Shown one piece after another: positions 9,917-22,657 of a DNA stretch of 64,000 bases. Below the pieces are notes generated by a model. That model saw only the letters and a list, made by a program, of their open reading frames with translations, ran no database searches and was not told where the DNA came from. The stretch covers positions 62,001-126,000 of the forward strand of contig NZ_OBEF01000004.1 in NCBI RefSeq assembly GCF_900215375.1, written 5' to 3'. Position 1 is the stretch's first letter. Every line of letters begins with the position of its first letter. The position numbers were made by a program, and so were the translations under genes. The DNA comes from Enterobacter sp. CC120223-11. GTDB lineage: Bacteria > Pseudomonadota > Gammaproteobacteria > Enterobacterales > Enterobacteriaceae.

Positions 9917-9986
9917 TGGGCCCGTCGCCCGGAAAATTTCGACCGGGCGACAGCAATTTTATACAAAGCAAAAGTGGAGGGAGGGA

Positions 9987-10811
9987 ATGAAACCAGAGAT
10001 CAAAGAACAGACCCACTTCCACCGCGTGGATGCCCTTGGTGGCCTCGATATGCTTCAGGCCCGCTATTACAAGCAGCGTTTCGCCCGCCACGTGCATGAC
10101 ACCTTCTGCATCGGCGTCATCGACCAGGGCGCGCAGCGTTTTTACCGCTCTGGCGCAGAGCACGTAGCCCCGCGTGGGGATATCATCATCGTCAACGCCG
10201 ACGATGTTCACACCGGCAGCTCCGAGCTGGAGCATGGCTGGGCCTACCGCGCGATTTACCCCCACCCGGATATGCTGAACAACATTCTGCGTCAGGTGCC
10301 GGACGGCAGAGACTTTGTGCCCTGGTTCCCGGATGCCGTTATCCACGATCCCGGGCTTTCGGAGCAGCTATTACTGACCTTCAGCATGCTCGATAAAGAG
10401 GGCAATAATCTGCTTAAAGAGACGCTGCTACTCTCTTCCCTCACTCTTCTCAGCGTCCGTTATAGCCGCACCCGTAAGCCCCCTGCCGAACTGCCTGCCG
10501 CAACCCAGCGTATTCTGCGGGCAAAAGATTTTATCGACAGCTGCCCTGAAGAAGATCATACCCTCACCCGGCTTGCAGAACTGGCCGGGCTCAGCCACTG
10601 GCATTTTCTGCGCCAGTTCAAACTCTTCACGGGAATGACGCCCCACGCCTATCTGGTACAGGCCAGGCTGCGGAAAGCTCGCACGCTGCTGCGCCAGGGC
10701 CTGACCATTCTTGAAACGTCTATCCTGTGTGGATTTACCGATCAAAGCCATTTCCACCGCCATTTCAAAAACTCTATCGGGCTGACGCCAGGCGAATTTA
10801 TCAAGGCCTGA
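9987..10811 (+). CDS. AraC-family transcriptional regulator
   Basis: This 274-residue protein has an N-terminal cupin-like AraC effector domain (about residues 15-150, with RHVHDTFCIGVI and the GDIIIVNADDVHTG turn). Two helix-turn-helix motifs form the C-terminal DNA-binding domain (about 175-274): TRLAELAGLSHWHFLRQFK and ETSILCGFTDQSHFHRHFK. An AGGGAGGG Shine-Dalgarno lies 6-13 bases before the ATG. It is encoded immediately upstream of, and on the same strand as, azlCD, so it probably controls that exporter in response to an amino acid or analogue. That ligand is inferred from context. Confidence 0.9.
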   Translation: MKPEIKEQTHFHRVDALGGLDMLQARYYKQRFARHVHDTFCIGVIDQGAQRFYRSGAEHVAPRGDIIIVNADDVHTGSSELEHGWAYRAIYPHPDMLNNILRQVPDGRDFVPWFPDAVIHDPGLSEQLLLTFSMLDKEGNNLLKETLLLSSLTLLSVRYSRTRKPPAELPAATQRILRAKDFIDSCPEEDHTLTRLAELAGLSHWHFLRQFKLFTGMTPHAYLVQARLRKARTLLRQGLTILETSILCGFTDQSHFHRHFKNSIGLTPGEFIKA

Positions 10812-10894
10812 GCCCAAGCAATAACATTCAATACAGCATCCTGATGTACCTGTAGCGTTAACGGCATGTTCGTCACAGCCCGTTAGCGTAATTC

Positions 10895-11629
10895 ATGAGA
10901 AAAGCCATCATTGAGTCCAGCTCGTACAATGAGCTGCAAAGTCCCCCTCGCTCGTCTTTCATGCGGGGCGCAATAGAAATGCTACCACTGTGCGTTTCCG
11001 TCATTCCGTGGGGGATCCTCGCAGGCTCAATGGCTATCCAGGCAGGCCTGAGCTTCTGGCAGAGTGTGGGTATGTCGGCGATTATCTTCGCCGGTGCCGC
11101 GCAGCTGGTCACGCTGGGGCTGACCATGACCGGAGCCAGCCTGTTAACCATTATCGTGTCAGTTTTTTTTATTACCTCGCAGCATTTTATTTATGGCCTG
11201 ACGCTGCGGGAGTTTGTCTCCTGCCTGAAAACAAAACTGCGTCTGCCGATTGGTTTTTTGCTGACCGATGAATTATTCGCGCTGAGTGAAACCAAAGACA
11301 AACGCACGGAATTAACGCCGGGATATATGATTGGCGCCGGGCTGACCTTCTATTTATCGTGGAATATCTTCAGCCTGATCGGCATCGTTATGGCATCGTC
11401 AGTGCCTGACCTCGATAAATATCATCTCGATTATTCCATTGTCGCCACCTTTATTACCATCGTGGTGCCGATGATCAAAAAAATCAGCACGCTGGCAGGC
11501 GTCGCCCTTTCGCTCGTGCTCTCGATGGCTCTGAGCTATTACCAGGTTGAAGGTGCAATCGTGCTGGCGGGCCTCACGGGGATGTTCTCTTCCGTGGCTA
11601 TCTCTGCGCTTTTTAAGGAGAAACAATGA
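10895..11629 (+). CDS. azlC: Branched-chain amino acid exporter large subunit, AzlC family
   Basis: This 244-residue membrane protein belongs to the AzlC/YgaZ family, the large subunit of two-component exporters of branched-chain amino acids, methionine or analogues. About six to seven hydrophobic segments are visible, starting after residue 27 (MLPLCVSVIPWGILAGSMAI). The family features FAGAAQLVTLGL and SQHFIYGLTLREF are present. The stop codon overlaps the azlD start by 4 bases (ATGA), which is typical of subunits made in equal amounts. The substrate cannot be fixed from sequence. Confidence 0.88.
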   Translation: MRKAIIESSSYNELQSPPRSSFMRGAIEMLPLCVSVIPWGILAGSMAIQAGLSFWQSVGMSAIIFAGAAQLVTLGLTMTGASLLTIIVSVFFITSQHFIYGLTLREFVSCLKTKLRLPIGFLLTDELFALSETKDKRTELTPGYMIGAGLTFYLSWNIFSLIGIVMASSVPDLDKYHLDYSIVATFITIVVPMIKKISTLAGVALSLVLSMALSYYQVEGAIVLAGLTGMFSSVAISALFKEKQ

Positions 11630-11940
11630 GCTGGATCCTGATACTGACCCTGGCAGCCATCGTCTTTTTCAATCGTTATGTGTTTCTCGAACCAAACGTG
11701 CCGCTAAAAATACCGGGCGTCATTAATAAAGCACTTAAATATTCCGCCCCCTGTTTACTGACCGCAATTTGCGGGCCGATTATTTTGATGGACCACGGTG
11801 TCGTGCGCGAGTTTCCGCTGAACCCTTATTTCCTCGGCGCAATTTTCAGCGTCATTATTGCGTTATTGATCCGCAATATCGTCAGCGCAGTAATACTGAG
11901 CCTGGCCGTGTTTTATCTCATTAACCATTTTTTACAATAA
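11626..11940 (+). CDS. azlD: Branched-chain amino acid exporter small subunit, AzlD family
   Basis: This 104-residue protein has about four hydrophobic helices and is the AzlD/YgaH-type small subunit paired with AzlC. The family pattern of a short N-terminal helix, then PGVINKALKYSAPCLLTAI near residues 27-45, is visible. Its ATG overlaps the azlC stop, and AAGGAG lies 6-11 bases upstream inside azlC. A putative desaturase gene follows 18 bases downstream, so all three may form one transcript. Confidence 0.85.
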   Translation: MSWILILTLAAIVFFNRYVFLEPNVPLKIPGVINKALKYSAPCLLTAICGPIILMDHGVVREFPLNPYFLGAIFSVIIALLIRNIVSAVILSLAVFYLINHFLQ

Positions 11941-11958
11941 GTCACAACAGGAGCGATC

Positions 11959-13116
11959 ATGCGCCGTCCAGTAAATGGATATCACCAGTCAACGGAAATC
12001 AGGCGTTCATATGAAATTCTGCCTTTTCAGGGCGTGTGGACGTGGTTGACGGGGAAAGAGTTGCCGGAGCGAAAACCTCTCTGGAAAAACAGCTCAACGG
12101 AAATGGTAATGTGGTCGCTGAGCTGGGTGGCACTTGGCGTGGCGCTGACCACACTTTCGGTGATGCATGTTCAGAATACCGTCGGGCAAATTTTCTGCTG
12201 GCTGGCTGGTGCACTTTTTTCCGTCTCCGGAGCCCGCTACATCGTGGCGACCATTATTCATCACGGCGTGCACGGCCACCTGTATAAATCGCAGAAGGTC
12301 AATAAAGCGCTGTGTGAGGTGTTATCCACTCTGTTTATCGTTCAGCCTTACGAGTCCTATCGTCAGTTCCACGTGTATGAGCATCACGGTCGCGAGTTTT
12401 CTACCTTCGAGGATAAAGATCTGGCGGCTATCTATCAGCTGGGATTCACGCCAGGGAAGAGCAAATCAGCGCTGTATGCCCGCCTGCTCCTGACGCTGAT
12501 AAGCCCGAAATTCCATCTGGTGTTTTTGTATGGTCGGGTGAAATCCAACCTTATTGGCGTACCGTTTTACCGTCTGATGATGACCCTTGTGTGGTTCGCC
12601 ACGCTTGGCGTGCTGGGCTATTTTGCGGGCCCGCTGGGCACGCTGCTTATTCTGCTGATGCCCTTTATCGTGCTCTACCAGATGGCGTCCCTGATGCATC
12701 TGCTGACGGAACACGTCTGGCTGGTACGCAAGGAAGGCGAATCGGTACGTGACAGCCACATTAATAACTGCCTGGCGCGCTTCTGCGGTTCGATGTGTCC
12801 GCCTGATTTCAGTGTTAAGCACTGGGGACACTGGAGCCAATGGGCGGCAATGCACCTGTTTGTGCACCTGCCCTGCCGGATGCTGTTTGTTCAGGGTTCG
12901 CTGGTCTGCCACGACTGGCACCATCGCCACGGCAGCGTGCGTCAGTGGTATGACTATGCCCGTCTGCGTGAACTGCACGCGCAGAAATTAGCCACGCAGG
13001 AGCGTTATGACTACATCGATATCTGGGGTGTGCATAACGCGCTGGATTACGTGCTCAGCACGCTGAGTGAGGCGCCTGCAATCAGGCTGGAGCAGCTGAC
13101 GTATCGACTGAATTAA
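11959..13116 (+). CDS. Histidine-box membrane desaturase/hydroxylase family protein
   Basis: This 385-residue integral membrane protein has three histidine clusters typical of di-iron membrane desaturases and hydroxylases: HHGVHGHLY (about residues 96-104), HVYEHHGREF (about 133-142) and CHDWHHRHGS (about 315-324). Paired membrane helices lie between them (about 50-90 and 190-255). AGGAG sits 5-9 bases before the ATG. The reaction and substrate are unknown; a fatty acyl chain or other lipid is plausible. The 18-base gap after azlD suggests co-transcription, which is an odd pairing. A strong terminator follows. I do not recognise a named gene. Confidence 0.8.
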   Translation: MRRPVNGYHQSTEIRRSYEILPFQGVWTWLTGKELPERKPLWKNSSTEMVMWSLSWVALGVALTTLSVMHVQNTVGQIFCWLAGALFSVSGARYIVATIIHHGVHGHLYKSQKVNKALCEVLSTLFIVQPYESYRQFHVYEHHGREFSTFEDKDLAAIYQLGFTPGKSKSALYARLLLTLISPKFHLVFLYGRVKSNLIGVPFYRLMMTLVWFATLGVLGYFAGPLGTLLILLMPFIVLYQMASLMHLLTEHVWLVRKEGESVRDSHINNCLARFCGSMCPPDFSVKHWGHWSQWAAMHLFVHLPCRMLFVQGSLVCHDWHHRHGSVRQWYDYARLRELHAQKLATQERYDYIDIWGVHNALDYVLSTLSEAPAIRLEQLTYRLN

Positions 13117-13205
13117 CCCGTCATTGAGAGAGTTGTGTCCGAATTAATGCCTTCTGCCAATGGCGGCTGGCATTAACCCCTGGTGTTGTTAATGGTCTTT
13201 GACCG

Positions 13206-13248
13206 CCCGATCGTCAGGACGTATACGGCTGACGATCGGGATTTTTTT
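13206..13248 (+). terminator. Rho-independent terminator after the azlCD-desaturase genes
   Basis: A 12-bp perfect stem (CCCGATCGTCAG at 13206-13217 with CTGACGATCGGG at 13229-13240) is followed by a run of seven T at 13242-13248. A weaker stem (TTAATGCC at 13144 with GGCATTAA at 13169) lies upstream of it. Confidence 0.88.
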
Positions 13249-13262
13249 CGCCTGAATTTGGC

Positions 13263-13955
<693 letters not shown>

Positions 13956-14080
13956 TCACTAGCCTAACTGAGAATGATTCCAGTGAACACATGTTCGCTA
14001 AAATAAAAACGCACACATTTACAACCCGTTTAAAATCAATTTATTAGCCACTATTTTCGCCTCACAGATGTTTCTTAAAA

Positions 14081-14392
14081 TCAAATGCGCTCGAATTCAA
14101 TCACATAGAACTGCTGCTGATCGGGGTAGATGTCTGCAATGACCGACTTCAGCTCGGGCAAAGTCATATTCTCCTGCTGTGCATGCTGCTGCGTGAGCGT
14201 ATCCAGCGTGACCTGCGAAGTGGCCGTTACCCGAATCGAGCAAAAATAGTCGTCGTCTTCGAAGCGCCCGACGCGCAGCACGTCCCCGATTTTAAAGTGT
14301 GATTCGCTGGCATCGCGGATGGTGATGGTTTTACGCCCGGCCAGTATGTCTTCCTGAAAGCGCTGAAAAAAAGTGATGTCGTTCGGGGTCAT
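14081..14392 (-). CDS. yqfB: N4-acetylcytidine amidohydrolase, ASCH domain
   Basis: This 103-residue protein has the same length as E. coli YqfB, one of the smallest known amidohydrolases, which hydrolyses N4-acetylcytidine to cytidine and acetate. A single ASCH domain fills the protein. The conserved segment [12 protein letters not shown] (about residues 16-27) carries the catalytic lysine/threonine region, and [12 protein letters not shown] and YVIEFERI complete the fold. It diverges from the RpiR-type regulator, with 32 bases between start codons. Confidence 0.93.
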   Translation of the reverse strand: MTPNDITFFQRFQEDILAGRKTITIRDASESHFKIGDVLRVGRFEDDDYFCSIRVTATSQVTLDTLTQQHAQQENMTLPELKSVIADIYPDQQQFYVIEFERI

Positions 14393-14424
14393 GGTATGAT
14401 TCCTGTATCGAATTTGCCGGATGA

Positions 14425-15171
14425 GTGCCTGCCAACGTGAGCCTGTTCTCCCACGCCGCTATCGCCAGTCTCAACAATCTTGAGATGATGGTCTACCAGT
14501 ATGTCATTAAAAACCGTGACAAAGTCACGTATATGACAATTCGCGAACTGGCTGACGCAGCGGACGTCTCCACGACCACGGTGCTGCGCTTCTGCCGCAA
14601 ACTGGGCTGTGAAGGCTATTCCGAATTTCGGGTTCGTTTTAAACTCTATTTGGAACAGAATGACACGCAGCAGAGCAACGTTGCCGCCAGCGAAATGATC
14701 AGCTTTTTCAAAAGCATTAATAATGATGAATTTGATAAGCTGATTGATGACACCGTCGATATTATTCTGGCATCGGAGCGCATTATTTTTGTCGGGGCTG
14801 GAACCTCCGGGGCATTAGCAAAGTATGGCGCACGGTTTTTCTCAAATGTTGGAAAATTCAGTAATCATATTGATGACCCTTATTTCCCCGTCACCAATGA
14901 CATGGCCAAAAATGCGCTTGCGATTGTGCTTTCCGTTTCCGGGGAAACGGAAGAGATCCTGCGCTTCGCCGGTCAGTTCAGCCTTCATCGCTGTAAGGTG
15001 CTCTCCATCACCAGCCATGAGCATTCACGACTGGCAAAACTTGCCGACTATAATATCTCCTGGCATATATCACCGATTCGCATTGGTGGCGTTTACGATA
15101 TTACAACCCAAATTCCGGTGATATATATTCTTGAAACGCTGGGGCGCAAACTGGCGAAGAAACTGGCATAA
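14425..15171 (+). CDS. RpiR-family regulator, likely controlling bglA
   Basis: This 248-residue protein has an N-terminal HTH_6 DNA-binding domain (about residues 10-80, with [21 protein letters not shown]) and a C-terminal SIS sugar-phosphate-binding domain (about 110-240, with [16 protein letters not shown] and [12 protein letters not shown]). Members of this family sense phosphorylated sugars. It precedes bglA by 119 bases on the same strand and is absent from that position in E. coli K-12, so a 6-phospho-glucoside-responsive regulator of bglA is the natural inference. The start is uncertain: GTG at 14425 is used here, but GTG at 14437 ([12 protein letters not shown]) is also possible. Confidence 0.87.
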   Translation: MPANVSLFSHAAIASLNNLEMMVYQYVIKNRDKVTYMTIRELADAADVSTTTVLRFCRKLGCEGYSEFRVRFKLYLEQNDTQQSNVAASEMISFFKSINNDEFDKLIDDTVDIILASERIIFVGAGTSGALAKYGARFFSNVGKFSNHIDDPYFPVTNDMAKNALAIVLSVSGETEEILRFAGQFSLHRCKVLSITSHEHSRLAKLADYNISWHISPIRIGGVYDITTQIPVIYILETLGRKLAKKLA

Positions 15172-15205
15172 AAAAACAGCCTGTTTTTTGAATGTAACAA
15201 GTTAC
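15171..15205 (+). promoter_or_regulatory. AT-rich hairpin and palindrome between the RpiR gene and bglA
   Basis: An A/T-rich hairpin (AAAAAACAG with CTGTTTTTT, 15171-15189) directly follows the regulator stop and could act as a weak terminator. A 12-bp palindrome, GTAACAAGTTAC at 15194-15205, lies just downstream and could be an operator ahead of bglA. Both functions are guesses from position. Confidence 0.35.
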
Positions 15206-15215
15206 CCACGGATGA

Positions 15216-16724
<1,509 letters not shown>

Positions 16725-16730
16725 CGCCTA

Positions 16731-16929
16731 CCCCTCACCCCGGCCCTCTCCCCAAAGGGGCGAGGGGGAAAATCAAAAACAACTTAGTACTGCCCCTCTC
16801 CCAATAGGGGCGAGGAAGAAAGTCAAAACAACTTAGTACTGCCTCTCTCCCAAAAGGGGCGAGTGAGAGAATCAAAAACGGCTCAGGTCAGTCCCCTCTC
16901 CCCTTTGGGGAGAGGGTTAGGGTGAGGGG
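16731..16929. repeat. Palindromic repeat array flanked by 23-bp inverted arms
   Basis: Two 23-base arms enclose the array: CCCCTCACCC-cgg-CCCTCTCCCC at 16731-16753 and the inverted GGGGAGAGGG-tta-GGGTGAGGGG at 16907-16929. Between them a unit of about 49 bases recurs; the phrase CTTAGTACTGCC starts at 16783 and again at 16832. Each unit has a small CCTCTCCC/GGGG hairpin. Single related copies lie at 38024 and 56585. This looks like a REP/BIME-like intergenic element rather than a coding or CRISPR sequence. Confidence 0.85.
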
Positions 16930-16936
16930 CAAAGCG

Positions 16937-17680
16937 CTAACGTCCGCCCGCTAACTCCAAAAAACTCCCGGTCACATAAGACGCCTTCTCGCTCAGCAGC
17001 CAGACTATCGCCTGGGCCACTTCCTCCGGCTGCCCACCGCGCTGCATCGGCAGCATCGACTTCACGCGATCGACCCGCCCTGGCTCCCCGCCTGACGCAT
17101 GCATTTCGGTATAAATCAGCCCAGGACGCACGCAGTTGACGCGAATGCCCTGCGCCGCCACTTCCAGCGCCAGCCCCGTTGTCAGCGTATCGACCGCGCC
17201 TTTGGAGGCCGCGTAATCGACATACTCGAATGGCGCACCCAGGCGTGACGCTGCCGAAGAGACATTCACAATCGCACCGCCCTTCCCACCGTGTTTACGG
17301 GACATCCGCTTCACCGCCTCGCGGCAGCAAAGAAAATAACCGGTAACGTTGGTCGCCAGCACATGGTTGATGCGCTCGGCGGTAAGATTTTCGATCGTAC
17401 TCTGCTGAAACAGGATCCCGGCATTATTCACCAACGCGGTCAGCGGCTCGTTCTCTCTGTCCAACGTTTCAAAGAGCGTGACGACCTGAGCTTCATCGCT
17501 GATGTCCGCCCGCACGGCGAATGCCTTTCCTCCACGTTCGACGATCTCATTCACCACCTGCGTGGCGGCTTTAATGTTGTGGTGATAGTTCACCGCAACG
17601 GTGTAGCCTTCCTGCGCCAGCAGCAGGGCCGTCGCCCTGCCAATTCCGCGGCTTGCGCCAGTGACCAGTGCAATTCCCAT
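16937..17680 (-). CDS. ygfF: Short-chain dehydrogenase/reductase YgfF
   Basis: This 247-residue classical SDR has the NAD(P)-binding motif TGASRGIGRA (residues 7-16), NNAG near residue 89, and the catalytic Ser and Tyr-x3-Lys in NVSSAASRLG and YAASK (about residues 140-162). The substrate is unknown. In E. coli ygfF also lies between bglA and gcvP, which supports the name. Transcription runs toward the repeat array, and the gcvP terminator separates it from the gcv operon, so it probably has its own promoter. Confidence 0.9.
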   Translation of the reverse strand: MGIALVTGASRGIGRATALLLAQEGYTVAVNYHHNIKAATQVVNEIVERGGKAFAVRADISDEAQVVTLFETLDRENEPLTALVNNAGILFQQSTIENLTAERINHVLATNVTGYFLCCREAVKRMSRKHGGKGGAIVNVSSAASRLGAPFEYVDYAASKGAVDTLTTGLALEVAAQGIRVNCVRPGLIYTEMHASGGEPGRVDRVKSMLPMQRGGQPEEVAQAIVWLLSEKASYVTGSFLELAGGR

Positions 17681-17693
17681 TAGTTTCTCCCAT

Positions 17694-17718
17694 AAAAAAG
17701 AGCGCCGAAGCGCTCTTT
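17694..17718 (-). terminator. Rho-independent terminator of gcvTHP
   Basis: On the minus strand a 9-bp perfect stem (AAAGAGCGC with GCGCTCTTT) closes a stable TTCG tetraloop and runs into six T. It lies 21 bases past the gcvP stop. Confidence 0.92.
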
Positions 17719-17739
17719 AAAGATAGTTGAATCAACCGA

Positions 17740-20613
<2,874 letters not shown>

Positions 20614-20662
20614 GAGCGATGGTTCCTGAAACGTGCAGTGAATCGATTGTCCTGAAATGAAC

Positions 20663-20695
20663 TGCCCGGCGGCGCGAGTGCTTACCGGGCCTACA
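20663..20695. repeat. REP-type palindrome between gcvH and gcvP
   Basis: TGCCCGGCGGCGCGAGTGC followed by TTACCGGGCCTACA is a typical enteric REP unit: a GC-rich imperfect hairpin ending in GGGCCTACA. Related units lie at 41132 and 62353. In the gcv operon such an element may stabilise upstream mRNA. Confidence 0.85.
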
Positions 20696-20726
20696 AAAGC
20701 TCCCTCAGAGAGAGGGAGGAAAACAA

Positions 20727-21116
20727 TTACTCGTCTTCTAACAGCGCTTCGTACGCGGTGGCATCCAGCAGGGCTGCCACTTCAGCTTCGTCGCTGGCTT
20801 TGATTTTGAAGATCCAGCCCGCGGCATAGGGCTCGCTGTTCACCAGCTCTGGGGAATCGCTCAGCTCGTCGTTGACGGCCACGATTTCACCGCTGATTGG
20901 CGCATAAATGTCGGAGGCCGCTTTTACGGATTCCGCTACGGCGCAGTCATCGCCTGCGGCAACGGTTTTACCCACTTCCGGCAGATCGACAAACACCATG
21001 TCGCCGAGCAGCTCCTGTGCGTGCTCGGTGATGCCCACGGTGTAAGAGCCATCGGCTTCTTTACGCAGCCATTCGTGTTCTTTGCTGTATTTCAGTTCGG
21101 CAGGTACATTGCTCAT
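20727..21116 (-). CDS. gcvH: Glycine cleavage system H protein
   Basis: GcvH is the small lipoyl carrier that shuttles the aminomethyl group between GcvP, GcvT and the L protein (Lpd). The 129 residues match E. coli. The lipoyl-attachment lysine lies in the conserved context [15 protein letters not shown] (about residues 62-76), and [12 protein letters not shown] precedes it. The gene starts 27 bases after the gcvT stop, with GGAGAA upstream of the ATG. Confidence 0.97.
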   Translation of the reverse strand: MSNVPAELKYSKEHEWLRKEADGSYTVGITEHAQELLGDMVFVDLPEVGKTVAAGDDCAVAESVKAASDIYAPISGEIVAVNDELSDSPELVNSEPYAAGWIFKIKASDEAEVAALLDATAYEALLEDE

Positions 21117-21143
21117 TCACATTTCTCCAGAAAAAATAATCGC

Positions 21144-22238
21144 TTACACAACGGCTTTGCCATTGCGTACAAAAACAGGTTTCGTCACTTTGACCGGCAT
21201 TTCACGGTTGCGGATTTGCACCACTGCCGTTTCGCCAATGCCCGCAGGCACGCGGGCCAGCGCAATGCTGTAGCCAAGCGTCGGGGAGAAGGTGCCGCTG
21301 GTGATAATGCCTTCGTGCTGGTTGCCCTGGGAATCGCTGAAGCGCACTGGCAGCTCGCCGCGCAGCACGCCTTTCTCGGTCATCACCAGACCGACAAGCT
21401 GTTCGGTGCCGTGCTGACGCTGGGATTCCAGCGCTTCGCGGCCGATGAAGTCACGGTCGGCCGGTTCCCAGGCAATGGTCCAGCCCATGTTGGCCGCCAG
21501 GGGCGAAACGCTTTCGTCCATCTCCTGACCGTACAGATTCATGCCCGCTTCCAGACGCAGCGTGTCGCGTGCGCCAAGGCCGCAAGGCTTAACGCCTGTT
21601 TCCACCAGCGCATGCCAGAAGTCCGCCGCTTTTTCGTTCGGCAGCGCGATTTCATAGCCCGCTTCGCCGGTATAACCGGTTGTCGCCACAAACAGATCGC
21701 CCGCCTGTACGCCAAAGAACGGCTTCATACCTTCCACCGCTTTGCGCTGTTCATCGCTGAACAGGCTGGCGGCTTTGGCCTGAGCGTCTGGCCCCTGCAC
21801 AGCGATCAGCGCCAGATCGTCACGCACGGTAATTTCAATGCTGTACGGCTCGGCGTGCTGAGTGATCCAGGCAAGGTCTTTTTCGCGGGTCGCGGAGTTC
21901 ACCACGAGGCGGAAATAGTCTTCAGTGAGGAAGTAAACAATCAGGTCATCGATGACCCCGGCGGAGGCGTTGAGCATGCCGGTGTAGAGCGCTTTGCCGG
22001 GTTTGGTGAGTTTGGCCACGTCATTGGCAAGCAGGTAGCGCAGGAACTCGCGGGTGCGGCTGCCGTGCAGGTCGACGATGGTCATGTGCGAAACGTCGAA
22101 CATGCCGGCACCGGTACGCACCGCATGGTGCTCATCAATCTGCGAACCGTAGTGCAGCGGCATCATCCAGCCATGAAAATCCACCATGCGCGCGCCGCAC
22201 AGTGTGTGTTGTTCATATAAAGGCGTCTGTTGAGCCAT
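21144..22238 (-). CDS. gcvT: Aminomethyltransferase, T protein
   Basis: GcvT releases ammonia from the aminomethyl-lipoyl H protein and forms 5,10-methylene-tetrahydrofolate. Starting at [15 protein letters not shown] (22238) gives 364 residues, the E. coli length; the open frame continues 53 codons upstream through the promoter region, which is not coding. The folate-binding fold is evident: [24 protein letters not shown] (about residues 50-57), the catalytic aspartate region [12 protein letters not shown] [16 protein letters not shown], and IGREAL. It is the first gene of gcvTHP. Confidence 0.97.
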   Translation of the reverse strand: MAQQTPLYEQHTLCGARMVDFHGWMMPLHYGSQIDEHHAVRTGAGMFDVSHMTIVDLHGSRTREFLRYLLANDVAKLTKPGKALYTGMLNASAGVIDDLIVYFLTEDYFRLVVNSATREKDLAWITQHAEPYSIEITVRDDLALIAVQGPDAQAKAASLFSDEQRKAVEGMKPFFGVQAGDLFVATTGYTGEAGYEIALPNEKAADFWHALVETGVKPCGLGARDTLRLEAGMNLYGQEMDESVSPLAANMGWTIAWEPADRDFIGREALESQRQHGTEQLVGLVMTEKGVLRGELPVRFSDSQGNQHEGIITSGTFSPTLGYSIALARVPAGIGETAVVQIRNREMPVKVTKPVFVRNGKAVV

Positions 22239-22327
22239 CTTGTCCTCGTTTAATAAGCGGGGCAGTTGCTGCTTAGTGGACACAAACGCGGCCACAAAGC
22301 CCAGCGTCGACACCGCTCCGGGCATCG

Positions 22328-22343
22328 ACGCAAACGTTCTCTT
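22328..22343 (-). promoter_or_regulatory. Candidate PurR operator in the gcvT leader
   Basis: The minus strand reads AAGAGAACGTTTGCGT, close to the PurR consensus ACGCAAACGTTTGCGT on one half and degenerate on the other. It lies 90 bases before the gcvT start. The E. coli gcv operon is known to be repressed by PurR at a site overlapping the transcription start, so the position fits. The assignment rests on sequence similarity only. Confidence 0.5.
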
Positions 22344-22400
22344 TTGCCTGACGTTACCACTGAAAACCTGCGTAAACCATAAGGCAAAGCGAACCATCAG

Positions 22401-22597
22401 ATTAGCTTATGACCAAAATGAGGGAAAAACTCTACAGAACGATCGACTGCTTTTCTGCGACTAATGCCACATAAAATTAACATCCAGAATGGCCATTTGG
22501 CACAAGATGGCATTTCCTGCGGAAAATCGGGCTGATTTTTCGTAATGAGAATTGCGTGGCATTAATAAAACTAATGCGAAATAGCAGGTGAAATTAG
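22401..22597 (-). promoter_or_regulatory. gcvT upstream control region with CTAAT boxes
   Basis: The 419-bp gap between gcvT and ubiI is AT-rich and holds no gene. Four CTAAT/ATTAG pentamers occur at 22401, 22461, 22571 and 22593. CTAAT is the core of the known GcvA binding sites upstream of E. coli gcvT, where Lrp also binds a broad AT-rich region. The pentamer is short, so individual boxes are tentative; the cluster as a control region is more secure. Confidence 0.45.
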
Positions 22598-22615
22598 ATT
22601 ATTTCAAATGAGGGA

Positions 22616-22641
22616 AGGAAACCCGGCGCGGTGGCCGGGTT
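22616..22641 (-). terminator. Probable terminator of the ubiI operon
   Basis: An 8-bp perfect GC-rich stem (AACCCGGC at 22620-22627 with GCCGGGTT at 22634-22641) follows the ubiI stop by 16 bases. The T-tract on the minus strand is short and interrupted (TTTCCTTCCC), so termination may be partial. Confidence 0.55.
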
Positions 22642-22657
22642 GAGAAGTGTGATCGAC

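Noticed and set aside
10838..10894. Inverted GTTAACGG/CCGTTAGC elements between the AraC gene and azlC as an operator
   Set aside because: The arms match over only about six bases, too weak to claim as a regulatory site.
16731..16929. Possible CRISPR array
   Set aside because: The 49-base units are adjacent variants with internal hairpins, not identical repeats separated by unique spacers, and no cas gene is nearby.
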